Origin: Candidatus Baldrarchaeum yapensis
GTDB lineage: Archaea > Asgardarchaeota > Baldrarchaeia > Baldrarchaeales > Baldrarchaeaceae
Length of the DNA: 31,500 nucleotides
Reading direction: 5' to 3'
Assembly (NCBI GenBank): GCA_016840465.1
Contig: JAEOSH010000018.1
Coordinates: forward strand, 1-31,500
Both the position numbers and the translations under genes were made by a program. Positions 1-8,731 of the stretch are shown here, one piece after another (positions within the stretch are counted from its first letter, which is position 1; every line of letters begins with the position of its first letter). Below the pieces are notes generated by a model. That model was given only the letters and a program-made list of their open reading frames with translations, did no database searches and was not told the origin of the DNA.

Positions 1-1
1 G

Positions 2-277
2 ACCCTGGAGAGAAATGCCCTTCTGCTCGCCAGGCCGAGGAGGGCGTCACGCCGGGGGAGGCGGTGGGGGTGGGGCGCGAGGTACGAGAGGGTCTTCGAG
101 GCACTCAGGCACATCTACCGGCACAGGGGCGAAGGAGAGCGCTTCTGCTCGAGGCTAAAGGCGAGGCTCAGGAGCTCGCTGAGGTACGTGCTCGTTGAGA
201 GCGCGGACGCCTTCGTGAAGTGGTTATCACTCGCGATGAATATAGAGCGGATCGCAATCGGGAAGACGGGCGCGTGA
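2..277 (+). CDS. C-terminal fragment of an unidentified protein, possibly a DDE-type transposase
   Basis: An open frame enters from the left edge and ends at TGA 275-277, giving 91 visible residues. The fragment is very Arg-rich at first, then reads ERVFEALRHIYRHRGEGERF followed by CSRLKARLRSS and ends near WLSLAMNIERI. A Glu-Arg-Phe just before SRLK/R-type basic residues, with a Trp and 'aMNieR' near the end, resembles the region after the last catalytic Glu of several DDE transposases. This is resemblance only, and I cannot name a family. The stretch, and about 90 bases after it, is clearly richer in G+C than the rest of the window, which suggests foreign origin or a mobile-element edge. 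The start lies outside the window. The reading frame is fairly convincing; the function is not. Confidence 0.4.
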   Translation, partial: TLERNALLLARPRRASRRGRRWGWGARYERVFEALRHIYRHRGEGERFCSRLKARLRSSLRYVLVESADAFVKWLSLAMNIERIAIGKTGA

Positions 278-410
278 CTCGGAATCCGATGAGGGCAGAG
301 GGGCAGAGACGGCCGGCGACGCGCGTACCAGCGATCGACGTCCCCGGGCCGATGTCTAGCCGTGAGTGTTTATGTTGAATTTATTTATGAAACAGCCTCG
401 GTCAGTTGAG

Positions 411-421
411 AAAAATTTATC
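411..421 (+). promoter_or_regulatory. TATA-box-like promoter for the zinc-ribbon/aEF-1beta operon
   Basis: An A/T-rich element (AAAAATTTATC) lies about 60 bases upstream of the zinc-ribbon start, in the first AT-rich DNA after the G+C-rich left edge. A purine stretch (GTTGAG) just upstream could act as the BRE. A strong ribosome binding site, GGAGGT at 471-476, sits five bases before ATG 482. Position and composition are the only evidence. Confidence 0.4.
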
Positions 422-481
422 TACTTTGCGTTTTGATTAGCAACTCGCAGATGACCACAAAAAAAAATACGGAGGTAGAGT

Positions 482-661
482 ATGAGTTCGGAGTACAAGC
501 CACCGGTTTGTAGTTCCTGTGGAAGGCCTATCCTCGTTGATGAGGCATGCGTGAAATTCCCATGCCCTAACTGTGGACAGATAATACTATGGCGTTGTGA
601 GAAGTGTAAAAAGTTGACTCGCCCATACAAATGTCCCAATTGCGATTTTATCGGACCATGA
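482..661 (+). CDS. Small four-CxxC zinc-ribbon protein, predicted RNA-binding translation factor
   Basis: A 59-residue protein whose length is dominated by four CxxC pairs (Cys10/13, 28/31, 39/42, 51/54), enough for two zinc sites. It belongs to the small archaeal zinc-ribbon family (COG2888, predicted RNA-binding with a role in translation), whose gene typically sits directly before the aEF-1beta gene, exactly as here. GGAGGT at 471-476 supports ATG 482. The stop TGA (659-661) is 11 bases from the preferred aEF-1beta start, so the two are surely co-transcribed. The precise molecular role is not known to me. Confidence 0.85.
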   Translation: MSSEYKPPVCSSCGRPILVDEACVKFPCPNCGQIILWRCEKCKKLTRPYKCPNCDFIGP

Positions 662-671
662 GGTGGTAATA

Positions 672-938
672 GTGGGGAAAGTTATTGCAATAGTTAAGAT
701 ATTTCCCGAGAGTACTGATGTCGATTTAAATGTCATGCTTGAGAGTATAAAGAAGGAGATAGGCGGTGATGCAACGATTAGCGATACTAGGATCGAAGAT
801 ATAGCATTTGGGCTCAAGGTTCTGAAACTCGCATTAATAGTACCGGAGGTCGAAGGAGCACTAGAGGGAGTCGAAGAGAAGATTAGAAATGTAAAGGGAG
901 TCAGTGAGGTCGAAATAGAGGGAGTGACAAGACTATAG
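672..938 (+). CDS. ef1b: Translation elongation factor aEF-1beta (guanine nucleotide exchange factor)
   Basis: An 88-residue protein matching the archaeal elongation factor 1-beta family, the exchange factor that recycles GDP-bound aEF-1alpha to its GTP form in the cytoplasm. It begins MGKVIAIVKIFPEST, and the C-terminal half carries the family's 'IAFGLKVLKLALIVPE' strand and a 'VEGALEGVEEKI' helix. Length is normal for the family. I chose GTG 672 because AGGTGG at 661-666 is well spaced and family members start MG(D/K)V. An in-frame GTG at 663 would add only three residues and has no room for a ribosome binding site. The zinc-ribbon gene upstream is its usual partner. Confidence 0.93.
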   Translation: MGKVIAIVKIFPESTDVDLNVMLESIKKEIGGDATISDTRIEDIAFGLKVLKLALIVPEVEGALEGVEEKIRNVKGVSEVEIEGVTRL

Positions 939-1008
939 AGCGGTACTGTATTTCTTGTTTTGCATTTTCTTCTTTGTCAGATGATACTTAAATTCAGTTA
1001 ATGGTTAC

Positions 1009-1017
1009 GATATAATA
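1009..1017 (+). promoter_or_regulatory. TATA box for the CDC48 gene, consistent with a leaderless transcript
   Basis: GATATAATA is centred about 26 bases upstream of ATG 1040, the usual archaeal TATA-to-start-site distance. No ribosome binding site precedes that ATG, so a leaderless message starting at or near 1040 is the simplest reading. A second A/T element, CTTAAATTC at 987-995, would place a transcription start just before the in-frame TTG at 1025 instead. Confidence 0.45.
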
Positions 1018-1039
1018 GTCTGCCTTGCCAAATGATACT

Positions 1040-3250
1040 ATGAGTTTTAGGGAAAACATCTGGAGGACGGCCTATTTGCAAGAGTGCAAGTTGAGAGTGG
1101 CAGAGGCAAAGCAAGAGGATGTAAACAGGTTCGTTGTTAGAATAGACCCTGAAGTCATGGACATGCTCGGAATAAAAACAGGAGACATAGTTGAAATCGT
1201 AGGAAGCCGATCCACGGCTGCGATTGTATGGCCAGCGTATCCGGAGGACTGCGGACTGAGAATTGTACGTATGGATGGTACTATTCGTAAGAATGCAGGT
1301 GTGACGCTCGGAGGAACAGTTACCATAAGGAAAGCGGAAGAAAAGGAGGCTTCAATAGTAGTTTTAGCGTTAATTTCACCTCAAATTCACGGTATTGACA
1401 AGGATCTGGTTACATATGTTAAGAGAAGATTGTTAAATTGTCCATTGACGAGGGGAGATCACATAGTGATACCGTTGCTGAAGCGATCACTAAACCTGAT
1501 GGTAGTTAGCGTAAGACCGGAAGGAATAGTTGTGGTTACCGATAGTACCGAGATTAAGATAAAGGAGAGGCCAGAGGAGGCGGGTGAGATACCATACGTT
1601 ACATATGAGGATATCGGAGGCCTCTCTGACGTCATTCAAAAGATACGAGAAATGGTTGAACTCCCCCTCAAACACCCGGAGTTATTCAAGAAGTTAGGAA
1701 TAGATCCCCCTAAGGGAATCCTTTTGTACGGCCCTCCCGGTTGCGGGAAAACTCTGATAGCGAGAGCCGTTGCGAATGAGGCTGATGCCTATTTTATAGC
1801 AATAAATGGTCCTGAGATTATGGGAAAGTTCTATGGGGAGTCTGAGCAAAAACTTCGCCAAGTGTTTGAAGAGGCTCAAAGAAACGCGCCTTCCATAATA
1901 TTCATCGACGAAATTGACGCAATAGCCCCCAAGAGGGAAGAAGTTACGGGTGAAGTTGAGAGGCGTGTTGTTGCACAATTACTGGCGCTGATGGACGGGC
2001 TTAAGACAAGAGGACATGTGATAGTGATAGGTGCAACCAACAGACCTAATGCGCTGGATCCGGCACTTAGAAGACCTGGTAGATTTGACAGGGAAATAGA
2101 GATAGGAGTTCCAGATAAGGACGGGCGTTATGAGATTCTAAAGATACATACACGTGGTATGCCCCTTGCGGAAGACGTGGATCTGAGAAAAATAGCGGAG
2201 TTGACAAACGGGTTTGTGGGTGCCGATCTGGCAGCACTTTGCAGAGAGGCTGCGATGCGTGCTCTTAGAAGGTACCTTCCCATGATAAACATGGACGATG
2301 AAATAATACCGCCCCATGTGCTCGAAAACATAAAGGTGACGATGAAGGACTTCTTAGATGCTCTTAAGGAAGTCCAACCTTCTGCAATTCGGGAAATCGC
2401 CGTTGAGGTCCCGGCGGTCAAATGGTCTGATATAGGAGGACTGGAGGACATTAAACAAGAGTTGAGGGAAACTGTAGAGTGGGCACTTAAACATCCCGAG
2501 CGCTTTAAGCGAATGGGCATAGAGCCTCCCAAAGGAATTTTGCTATATGGACCTCCAGGGACGGGTAAAACCCTACTTGTTAAAGCGCTTGCCAACGAGG
2601 CAGGCGCGAACTTCATTTATGTAAAAGGGCCCGAGATTCTATCGAAATGGGTGGGGGAGTCAGAGAAAGCAATAAGGGAGATTTTCAGAAAAGCACGTAT
2701 GATCGCGCCCACGATAATTTTCTTTGACGAAATAGATGCAATCGCTAGAAGACGTGATACAATGGCATTTGAAAGTCCTGCCATTGAAAGGATAGTTTGT
2801 CAACTTCTTACCGAAATGGACGGGTTACAACCGTTAAAGGAAGTTATTGTTGTCGCCGCAACCAGCAGACCTGATCTTTTGGATCCAGCCCTTCTCAGGC
2901 CGGGAAGATTCGATAGGTTGATTTATGTCCCGCCACCTGATAGGTCTGCCAGATACGAAATCCTAAAGGTACTCACGCGTAATATGCCCCTTGCAGAAGA
3001 TGTTGACCTCATGAAACTTGCTGAGATTACCGAGGGATATGTTGGCGCCGATCTGGCGGCGTTATGCAGAGAAGCAGCCATATTGGCACTTAGGGAGAAT
3101 GAAAACATCGAAAAAATCGAATGGAGACACTTCATGGAAGCGTTAAAGAAAGTTCGCCCGACAGTTAATGAGGAAGTCGTCCGTTGGTATAGAAAGTTTT
3201 CTGAACAGTTTAAGTATTCACATCAGTTCCAGTACACTCCCACAATATAG
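1040..3250 (+). CDS. CDC48/VAT-type AAA+ ATPase with two ATPase domains
   Basis: A 736-residue AAA+ unfoldase, the archaeal counterpart of p97/VCP; these hexamers use ATP to unfold or extract proteins, often for the proteasome. An N-terminal VAT-N double-psi barrel (about residues 1-190, starting [13 protein letters not shown]) is followed by D1 with Walker A GPPGCGKT (about residue 231), Walker [13 protein letters not shown] and RRPGRFDR. D2 has Walker A GPPGTGKT (about residue 504) and Walker [13 protein letters not shown]2 carries ATSRPD where ATNRPD is usual, so the sensor-1 Asn is Ser. The tail ends QYTPTI, not a terminal hydrophobic-Tyr-X motif. ATG 1040 was chosen from the TATA spacing; TTG 1025 is an in-frame alternative adding five residues. 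A paralogue lies at the right edge. Confidence 0.95.
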   Translation: MSFRENIWRTAYLQECKLRVAEAKQEDVNRFVVRIDPEVMDMLGIKTGDIVEIVGSRSTAAIVWPAYPEDCGLRIVRMDGTIRKNAGVTLGGTVTIRKAEEKEASIVVLALISPQIHGIDKDLVTYVKRRLLNCPLTRGDHIVIPLLKRSLNLMVVSVRPEGIVVVTDSTEIKIKERPEEAGEIPYVTYEDIGGLSDVIQKIREMVELPLKHPELFKKLGIDPPKGILLYGPPGCGKTLIARAVANEADAYFIAINGPEIMGKFYGESEQKLRQVFEEAQRNAPSIIFIDEIDAIAPKREEVTGEVERRVVAQLLALMDGLKTRGHVIVIGATNRPNALDPALRRPGRFDREIEIGVPDKDGRYEILKIHTRGMPLAEDVDLRKIAELTNGFVGADLAALCREAAMRALRRYLPMINMDDEIIPPHVLENIKVTMKDFLDALKEVQPSAIREIAVEVPAVKWSDIGGLEDIKQELRETVEWALKHPERFKRMGIEPPKGILLYGPPGTGKTLLVKALANEAGANFIYVKGPEILSKWVGESEKAIREIFRKARMIAPTIIFFDEIDAIARRRDTMAFESPAIERIVCQLLTEMDGLQPLKEVIVVAATSRPDLLDPALLRPGRFDRLIYVPPPDRSARYEILKVLTRNMPLAEDVDLMKLAEITEGYVGADLAALCREAAILALRENENIEKIEWRHFMEALKKVRPTVNEEVVRWYRKFSEQFKYSHQFQYTPTI

Positions 3251-3265
3251 TAGCGGGGTGGTTTT

Positions 3266-3520
3266 ATGAGTACAGGAAGAATTCTTCCACTAAAGATGCT
3301 AATACTTCAAATACTGAAACGACAGCAAATTTTGCGTGACGACGAATTATTAGAATACCTAAACAAGTACATGGGTGAGGTCTCCGCATCTGAGTTCAAT
3401 AGAGCGCTCATGCAACTCGAAATTCAGGGATTGATTCACGTGAGTCCTCTGAAGAAGAACATCAGGAAGATCGAACTTCTGGGACCGGGTAAGGAGTTCA
3501 TGGGCGCAGAAGAAGATTGA
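3266..3520 (+). CDS. Small winged-helix protein, probably DNA-binding
   Basis: An 84-residue single-domain protein with the helix-helix-helix-strand pattern of a winged helix: helices around ILPLKMLILQILKRQ, DDELLEYLNKYM and SASEFNRALMQLEIQGL, then wing strands HVSPLKKNIRKIELL. Such small proteins are common in archaea as transcription regulators. GGGGTGG at 3255-3261 is a good ribosome binding site for ATG 3266, and the gene starts 15 bases after the CDC48 stop, so the two are probably co-transcribed. Whether it regulates CDC48, binds another target or acts as an adaptor cannot be told from sequence. I do not recognise a named family. Confidence 0.75.
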   Translation: MSTGRILPLKMLILQILKRQQILRDDELLEYLNKYMGEVSASEFNRALMQLEIQGLIHVSPLKKNIRKIELLGPGKEFMGAEED

Positions 3521-3826
3521 CACGCACAGAAGCAGAGGCGGATCAATGCTCGTCGCGAGGTCTTCATCGCCTCCGTGCTCAGTCTGGGACGGCCACATCA
3601 TCTCCGCATTTTCCCTTAGAGATTCAGAGAAGATAAATTTTACTATTTGAGTGGCGCACATCACGTCTTGTGATGCCTGCTGGAGGTCTTCCATTCTTCC
3701 ATACTACACCTTTAAACAGTATTCGTTTAATATTTAAAGTCTTGAGTACACGTATCTTTGCGGTGTTCCAAAAATATCAAAATCATGAAAACCGACGAGG
3801 TACCCATGGTGTAGGGAGGCATCAAA
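3521..3826. other. Gene-free interval before the proteasome superoperon
   Basis: This 306-base interval separates the winged-helix gene from psmA. The first 90 bases are richer in G+C than the flanks. A perfect 6-bp hairpin, CATCAC-GTCTT-GTGATG, lies at 3659-3675 and follows an A/T-rich element (ATAAATTTTA, about 3632-3641). Further right is the probable psmA promoter. Short open frames exist on both strands (3359-3694 minus, 3670-3852 plus), but neither resembles a known protein and each overlaps a real gene. I see no tRNA or other known RNA here. Confidence 0.6.
3725..3739 (+). promoter_or_regulatory. TATA region for the psmA-SBDS-exosome superoperon
   Basis: GTTTAATATTTAAAG is the strongest A/T-rich element upstream of psmA and contains the palindromic core TTTAA-TAT-TTAAA. 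Transcription starting about 25 bases downstream would leave a leader of some 60 bases. That leader ends in a clear ribosome binding site, GGGAGG at 3814-3819, seven bases before ATG 3827. Confidence 0.45.
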
Positions 3827-4552
3827 ATGATACCGCCTGCTTTTGGTTATGACAGGGCGATTACCATATTCAGCCCCGACGGCCGCCTGTTCCAAGTAGA
3901 GTACGCAATGGAAGCAGTAAAGAAGGGGGCGACGGCCGTCGGAGTCAAGTGTAAGGATGGCGTTGTACTATCCGTGGAAAAGAAACTCCTACCCCTACAA
4001 GAACCGATGAATGTAACAAAGGTGTTCCAGATAGATGAACATGTGGGAGTTGCAATCGCCGGCTTGACCGCTGACGCCAGAATTCTCATACACTACGCAC
4101 GTTTAGAAGCCCAATTAAATAGGCTTAATTATGATGAGCCCATCTCGGTGGAATTGTTGGCAAAAAGAATTGGAGATATAAAGCAGCTTTATACGCAACA
4201 TGCGGGGGTTAGGCCGTTCGGGGTCTCATTACTAATAGCTGGGGTTGATGATAAGGGTCCCCGCCTTTTCATGACGGATCCAAGTGGTACATTCTGGGAA
4301 TTCAAGGCAGTTGCAATGGGGGCGGGGGCACAGGCTGCGATGGAGTTACTTGAAAAAGAATATAGGGACGATTTAAGTTTAGATGATGCCGTTATGCTCG
4401 CGCTTAAAGCTTTACGTAAGGCGATGAATGGCGAAATAGATTCAAAAAAGGTAGAAATGGCAATCGCGTATCGTGAAACCCGGAAGTTTAGGCTTTTATC
4501 ACCCGAAGAGGTTAATCATTACGTTGAAAAATTAAAGGATAGCAAAGGTTGA
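3827..4552 (+). CDS. psmA: Proteasome alpha subunit
   Basis: A 241-residue alpha subunit of the archaeal 20S proteasome; seven form each outer ring, gate the pore and dock ATPases. The start [20 protein letters not shown] carries the hallmark alpha-subunit gating segment with its YDRA turn, followed by [14 protein letters not shown]. The domain runs full length to the C-terminal helix ([14 protein letters not shown]). It begins a long co-directional set with SBDS and the exosome genes, the order conserved across archaea. Its stop TGA overlaps the SBDS ATG by one base. No beta subunit or PAN ATPase is in the window; the CDC48 genes at 1040 and 30880 are possible partner unfoldases (inference). 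Confidence 0.97.
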   Translation: MIPPAFGYDRAITIFSPDGRLFQVEYAMEAVKKGATAVGVKCKDGVVLSVEKKLLPLQEPMNVTKVFQIDEHVGVAIAGLTADARILIHYARLEAQLNRLNYDEPISVELLAKRIGDIKQLYTQHAGVRPFGVSLLIAGVDDKGPRLFMTDPSGTFWEFKAVAMGAGAQAAMELLEKEYRDDLSLDDAVMLALKALRKAMNGEIDSKKVEMAIAYRETRKFRLLSPEEVNHYVEKLKDSKG

Positions 4553-5289
4553 TGGTTATGAGCGCGATTAGAGGAGAAAAATGGGTAATATTAGAAGGGG
4601 CTGCAATTGCTCGTCTTGAGACCAGAGGTATGAGGTTTGAGGTCATAGTAGATCCCGAAAAGGCATGGGATTTAAAAAGAGGAAAAGATATTGATATAAG
4701 GGACGTACTTAAGGGTTACATAATCTTTGAAGATGTGAGGCATGGCAAGAAGGCGCCTGAGAGCAAATTGAAGGAGATATTTGGAACCACAGATCCGTTC
4801 GAGATTTCAAAAATAATAATAACGAAGGGAAGATTACAACTGACGACAGAGCAGAGAAGGCGGATGATAGAAGAAAAGAAGAAGGCTATCATATCGCTAA
4901 TATCAAAGTATTGCATAAATCCCCAAACGGGACTTCCCCACCCTCCGCAAAGGATAGAAAAAGCGCTTGAAGAGGCCAAGGTTGCGATAGACCCATTTAA
5001 GTCTCCAGAGGAGCAGCTAAAGGACATTATAAAGGCGCTAGAACCAATTATTCCGATAAGAATGGAAATAACCACGTTGAAGATTCACGTTCCTGCAATT
5101 TATACCGGAAAAGTGTATAATTTCGTCAGAGCATCAGGTACCATTACGTCTGAGAAGTGGAATCCTGATGGTTCCTGGGAGGCTGTTGTTGAGATACCCG
5201 CTGGCATAAGAACGTCCTTTATTGAAAAACTCAATAATATGACCAAGGGTCAAGCAAGGGCAGAGATCGTAGGGAAGAAGAAAAAGTAG
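4552..5289 (+). CDS. sdo1: SBDS/Sdo1 ribosome maturation protein
   Basis: A 245-residue archaeal SBDS (Shwachman-Bodian-Diamond syndrome) homologue. In eukaryotes SBDS acts with the GTPase EFL1 to release the anti-association factor eIF6 from the large ribosomal subunit; a related role in archaea is assumed. The N-terminal FYSH domain (about 1-90, with [11 protein letters not shown] and the [17 protein letters not shown] loop) is followed by a helical domain with [15 protein letters not shown] and [14 protein letters not shown], then a ferredoxin-like domain at about 165-245. ATG 4552 overlaps the psmA stop (TGATG); ATG 4558 is a possible alternative. Length and domain order are normal. Confidence 0.95.
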   Translation: MVMSAIRGEKWVILEGAAIARLETRGMRFEVIVDPEKAWDLKRGKDIDIRDVLKGYIIFEDVRHGKKAPESKLKEIFGTTDPFEISKIIITKGRLQLTTEQRRRMIEEKKKAIISLISKYCINPQTGLPHPPQRIEKALEEAKVAIDPFKSPEEQLKDIIKALEPIIPIRMEITTLKIHVPAIYTGKVYNFVRASGTITSEKWNPDGSWEAVVEIPAGIRTSFIEKLNNMTKGQARAEIVGKKKK

Positions 5290-5298
5290 GTGATATAA

Positions 5299-6006
5299 AT
5301 GCCGATATTTTTCCAGAATAAGGATATTGTTGTCCCCGGGGATTGTATTGCGACAGGCCCAAATTATAAACCCGGGGTTGGAACGTTCAGAGAGGGAGAT
5401 TCCATTTTCGCGGCTGTTATCGGATTGCTCGAGATAAAAAATGATGTTATTAATGTAATTCCGTTAGAGGGGACTTACATACCGCGTCCCAATGATATTG
5501 TTATAGGGAAGGTGATAGACGTAGCGATAGCCAGCTGGAAAGTTGATATCAGAGCGCCGTATGTTGCAACTCTTCCGGCATCTAATGTATTCGATAGACC
5601 AATAGATCCGGTAAGAGAAGATCCACGGAAGTATCTCGATGTGGGAGACACCATACTTGCGAAGATAGTATCCTTCGATAGAACACATGATCCCATCCTG
5701 ACAATAAAGGAGAAGGGACTTGGGAAACTCAAGGGAGGAAGATTGATAATCATGGAGCCTACTAAAGTTCCAAGATTGATAGGGAGAAAAGGATCGATGA
5801 TAAATATGGTAAAAGGAGAGACAAAATGCAAGATCGTGATAGGACAGAACGGTAGGATCTGGATTTCATGTGAGAGGCCGGAGATCGAGGATATTATTGA
5901 GATGATCGTTCGCAGAATAGAGAGGGAAGCTCACACGACGGGACTCACTGACAGAATCCGCGAGTTTATAAAGCAGGAGATGGGAAAAATTCGAAGAGGG
6001 GAGTGA
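5299..6006 (+). CDS. rrp4: Exosome RNA-binding cap subunit Rrp4
   Basis: A 235-residue cap protein of the archaeal RNA exosome, which guides RNA into the Rrp41-Rrp42 ring. It shows an N-terminal barrel ([20 protein letters not shown]), a central S1 domain (about 60-135, with [20 protein letters not shown]) and a C-terminal KH domain (about 145-210) with the GRKG loop in [13 protein letters not shown]. Length and order are standard. A ribosome binding site (AGGTGAT) precedes ATG 5299, ten bases after the SBDS stop. Its TGA overlaps the rrp41 ATG. The S1-KH order distinguishes it from Csl4. Confidence 0.96.
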   Translation: MPIFFQNKDIVVPGDCIATGPNYKPGVGTFREGDSIFAAVIGLLEIKNDVINVIPLEGTYIPRPNDIVIGKVIDVAIASWKVDIRAPYVATLPASNVFDRPIDPVREDPRKYLDVGDTILAKIVSFDRTHDPILTIKEKGLGKLKGGRLIIMEPTKVPRLIGRKGSMINMVKGETKCKIVIGQNGRIWISCERPEIEDIIEMIVRRIEREAHTTGLTDRIREFIKQEMGKIRRGE

Positions 6007-6776
6007 TGCGAATGAAAATAGTTCCTAGGATCAAACAGCAACCAGAGAGGTTGATTGATGAGAACGGTCTTCGCGTCGATGGTAGAAGAGTTGACGAATT
6101 AAGGAAGATGAAAATGGAAGTGGGCGTGCTGAAACAGGCAGACGGATCTGCATATCTAGAACAAGGGAAAACAAAGGTCTTTGTCGCAGTATACGGTCCT
6201 CGAGAACTTCACCCACGGCACCTAGCGTTACCTGATAGAGCACTATTAAGGTGCACATACCGTATGGCATCGTTCTCTGTTGAGGAGAGAAAGAGCCCAG
6301 CACCCTCGAGAAGAGAAATTGAGCTGTCAAAGGTAATAAGGCAGGCGCTGGAGCCGGCAGTATTTCTTGAAAGATTTCCAAAAACAGCAATAGACGTGTT
6401 TATAGAAATAATACAGGCAGATGGGGGAACACGATGTGCTAGTATCACTGCAGCATCATTAGCATTAGCAGATGCAGGAATCCCAATGTCAGATTTAGTT
6501 GCGGCGGTCGCTGTTGGGAAGGTAGACGGACATATAGTTCTCGACATAAATGATATTGAAGATAAGTACGGGCAGGGAGATATGCCCGTTGCACTGATGC
6601 CGCGGAAGAAGCAGATAACATTGTTGCAATTAGACGGAAAATGGACTCCGGAGGAGTTCAGGCAGGGACTCGAGTTAGCGATTAGGGGATGTGAGCAGAT
6701 ATATGCCATGCAGAAGACCGCTCTTAGAAAGAGGTATTTAGAGGTTAGAGAAGAGGTGCTGAGGGAAGGAGAATGA
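6006..6776 (+). CDS. rrp41: Exosome catalytic subunit Rrp41
   Basis: A 256-residue RNase PH-fold protein, the active 3'-to-5' phosphorolytic subunit of the hexameric exosome ring with Rrp42. The start [20 protein letters not shown] is typical. [18 protein letters not shown] contains the phosphate- and RNA-binding arginines. [12 protein letters not shown] contains the two aspartates corresponding to the catalytic pair of characterised archaeal Rrp41, so it should be active. ATG 6006 overlaps the rrp4 stop (TGATG); ATG 6012 is an alternative. Its 3' end overlaps rrp42 by four bases, a sign of translational coupling of subunits made in equal amounts. Confidence 0.96.
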   Translation: MRMKIVPRIKQQPERLIDENGLRVDGRRVDELRKMKMEVGVLKQADGSAYLEQGKTKVFVAVYGPRELHPRHLALPDRALLRCTYRMASFSVEERKSPAPSRREIELSKVIRQALEPAVFLERFPKTAIDVFIEIIQADGGTRCASITAASLALADAGIPMSDLVAAVAVGKVDGHIVLDINDIEDKYGQGDMPVALMPRKKQITLLQLDGKWTPEEFRQGLELAIRGCEQIYAMQKTALRKRYLEVREEVLREGE

Positions 6777-7591
6777 TGCATAAGATGTATAAAATAGTTT
6801 CCGACATCGAAAGGGAGAGCATGAGAACATTGTTAAGCAAAAGACGAAGAATAGACGGAAGAGGGCTCGAAGACTTTAGAAAGATCGAGATAGAGACGGG
6901 AGTTGTTGAAAAGGCGGAAGGTTCAGCAATGGTGAAGCTGGGAGATACGAAGGTTGTTGTTGGTGTGAAGGCAGAGATAGGCGCACCTTTCCCAGATACT
7001 CCAAATAAGGGAGTGCTGACAGTTAATGCCGAGTTTGTTCCAACGGCTTCTCCATTCTTTGAGCCGGGACCTCCTGATGAGGATGCAATAGAGCTTGCAC
7101 GTGTGGTTGATAGAGGATTGAGGGAAAGCGAGGCAATAGATTTAGAGAAGTTGTGTTTAGTTGAGGGAGAGAAGGTCTGGATATTATTTGTGGATCTTTA
7201 CATATTAGATCACTCAGGAAACCTCTTTGATGCGTCAGCGCTTGGGGCAATTGCCGCCCTTCTAACGACAAAAATACCTAAAGTTGAAGTTCAAGAAGAT
7301 GAAATAAAAGTACTAGATGAAGAAGTGCCACTTCCGATGCGTCATATTCCGGTGTCTGTAACCTTTGCAAAGATAGGAGATAGCATAATCGTGGATCCCT
7401 GCATAGAGGAGGAACAAGTAATGGACGCCTGCTTAACAATAACCGTCGATGAGGAGGGGCACTTGGTGTCGATGCAGAAGGGGGGCTCGGGGACCTTTGA
7501 CGTAAACGATATAAATTACATGCTGGAGACGGCATTGAGGAAGGCAAAGGACCTGAGAGAGAAACTTCCTAAAGTGTCATTAGGTGACTAA
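6773..7591 (+). CDS. rrp42: Exosome non-catalytic ring subunit Rrp42
   Basis: A 272-residue RNase PH-fold partner of Rrp41. It starts with a helical leader ([20 protein letters not shown]), then [20 protein letters not shown]. It has [20 protein letters not shown] but lacks the Asp pair of the catalytic subunit's GDMP region, as expected for the structural subunit. ATG 6773 overlaps the rrp41 stop (ATGA); ATG 6776 is equally possible. Rrp41 and Rrp42 alternate in the ring and the active site needs residues from both. Length is normal. Confidence 0.96.
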   Translation: MMHKMYKIVSDIERESMRTLLSKRRRIDGRGLEDFRKIEIETGVVEKAEGSAMVKLGDTKVVVGVKAEIGAPFPDTPNKGVLTVNAEFVPTASPFFEPGPPDEDAIELARVVDRGLRESEAIDLEKLCLVEGEKVWILFVDLYILDHSGNLFDASALGAIAALLTTKIPKVEVQEDEIKVLDEEVPLPMRHIPVSVTFAKIGDSIIVDPCIEEEQVMDACLTITVDEEGHLVSMQKGGSGTFDVNDINYMLETALRKAKDLREKLPKVSLGD

Positions 7592-7593
7592 AA

Positions 7594-7872
7594 ATGGGAA
7601 GAACGAAGAAAGTTGGGCCTGCTGGTAGGTTTGGAGCAAGATATGGGGTCAGAATCAGGAAGAGAGTTGCAGAAATAGAAATGGTGATGCGGCAGTGGCA
7701 TAAGTGTCCCAGATGCGGTATACGCAGAGTTAAGAGAATAGGAACGGCACTGTGGCGCTGCCGGAAGTGCGGATACACGTTTACAGGAGGAGCATACTTC
7801 CCAATGACCGCGGTTGGGAAGACCGTACGTCAGACTATTGCGACCATACAGCGGAAGGAACAGGAGAGATGA
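7594..7872 (+). CDS. rpl37ae: Large-subunit ribosomal protein eL43 (L37Ae)
   Basis: A 92-residue zinc-ribbon ribosomal protein starting MGRTKKVGPAGRFGARYGVR, typical of the L37Ae family. The zinc ligands are Cys38/Cys41 (KCPRCG) and Cys56/Cys59 (RCRKCG), followed by the family's YTFTGGAY segment. It lies two bases after the rrp42 stop and its own stop overlaps the Brix gene start by four bases. Its place between the exosome and Brix genes is the usual archaeal arrangement. Confidence 0.96.
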   Translation: MGRTKKVGPAGRFGARYGVRIRKRVAEIEMVMRQWHKCPRCGIRRVKRIGTALWRCRKCGYTFTGGAYFPMTAVGKTVRQTIATIQRKEQER

Positions 7873-8468
7873 GCATTCTTATAACTACATCACGACGGCC
7901 AACTCGTAGAACGAGATCTCTTTGTAATGACCTTGCCAGGGTCATTCCTGGTGCGGTAAGGATCAATAGGGGGAAATTGAGCCTAGAGGGCGTTGCCCTG
8001 AGAGCTATAGAGTTAGGTGCCGACAGGATAATCTTGGTGAGCGTTTACAAAGGAAACCCGGGTAAAATGCACTTCTTTGAGGTCAGCTCAGAAACCTTCA
8101 AAAGGTTGGGGCCCGACATGTTGTTGGCTGGAGTCAAATTACAGAGAGATCTCGGTATTAGATCTCTTCGAAGGCACAATTCTCTCGGCGTGGTTACAAC
8201 AGGATCGGCAAACAATGAAATAAGAAAACTTGCAGACGCTCTAGGGTATATTTTGAAGTCAGAGGTATATGTTTTAGACTCCATGGAAAGGGCTGCGGAC
8301 TTGAGGGAAGAAAAAGGGTTAGAACTGATTTTAAAGGTGGAGGAGGATAGAAGGTCTCTTGCTGCATTATCCTTCTACTCACTTCTTAATGAAAAGATTG
8401 TGGGCCCGATAATAAGGGTGAAGAAACTGTTCTGGGAGCCAAAGGTGCTTTTAATTGGAGAGACGTGA
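7869..8468 (+). CDS. Brix-domain ribosome biogenesis protein (Imp4-like)
   Basis: A 199-residue single-domain Brix protein, the archaeal relative of Imp4, Brx1 and Rpf proteins that help assemble ribosomal RNA and subunits. It starts MSILITTSRRPTRRTRSLCN, with the typical basic, Arg-rich entry motif, and continues with the PGAVRINRGKLSLEG strand-turn. The open frame extends upstream to 7752, but that part is the shadow of rpl37ae. ATG 7869 overlaps the rpl37ae stop and follows AGGAGA. Length fits archaeal single-domain members. The 3' end overlaps pcc1 by 14 bases. Confidence 0.92.
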   Translation: MSILITTSRRPTRRTRSLCNDLARVIPGAVRINRGKLSLEGVALRAIELGADRIILVSVYKGNPGKMHFFEVSSETFKRLGPDMLLAGVKLQRDLGIRSLRRHNSLGVVTTGSANNEIRKLADALGYILKSEVYVLDSMERAADLREEKGLELILKVEEDRRSLAALSFYSLLNEKIVGPIIRVKKLFWEPKVLLIGET

Positions 8469-8730
8469 GGCGGAAGTCGAGATAGTGGTTGAATACGATA
8501 ATGATGACGATGCGAAGATGCTATATTCGGCGCTTTTGCCTGAGACTATGAGTTTACCTACGGAAAGAGAGAGAACCTTCATAACACGCAAGGGGAATAT
8601 TGTGGAGATACGGATAATTGCAATGGATATAACAGCGCTGAGAGCCGCCGTGAACGCATGCTTGAGGTGGGTAAAAATAGCAGAAGATATTAAATTGCTA
8701 TTAGTTAAGAAGGATAGTAGGAGGGATTGA
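8455..8730 (+). CDS. pcc1: KEOPS complex subunit Pcc1
   Basis: A 91-residue protein of the Pcc1 family. In KEOPS, Pcc1 dimerises and binds Kae1; the complex makes N6-threonylcarbamoyl-adenosine at position 37 of tRNAs. The sequence shows the small alpha/beta fold with VEIVVEYDNDDDAKMLYSAL, then the strand IVEIRIIAMDITALRAAVNA that is typical of the family. The probable start is TTG 8455, overlapping the Brix gene by 14 bases, with GGTG just upstream; GTG 8485 would cut off the first strand. Kae1 and Bud32 are not in the window, while Cgi121 is at 13586. Confidence 0.87.
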   Translation: MERREAEVEIVVEYDNDDDAKMLYSALLPETMSLPTERERTFITRKGNIVEIRIIAMDITALRAAVNACLRWVKIAEDIKLLLVKKDSRRD

Positions 8731-8731
8731 T

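Noticed and set aside
3359-3694. Minus-strand open frame of 111 codons over the winged-helix gene and the gap
   Set aside because: Its second half is antisense to a convincing winged-helix protein, no family is recognisable and the start lacks a properly spaced ribosome binding site.
3670-3852. Plus-strand 60-codon open frame before psmA
   Set aside because: It runs through the promoter and ribosome binding site of psmA and into its coding region; no protein-like features.
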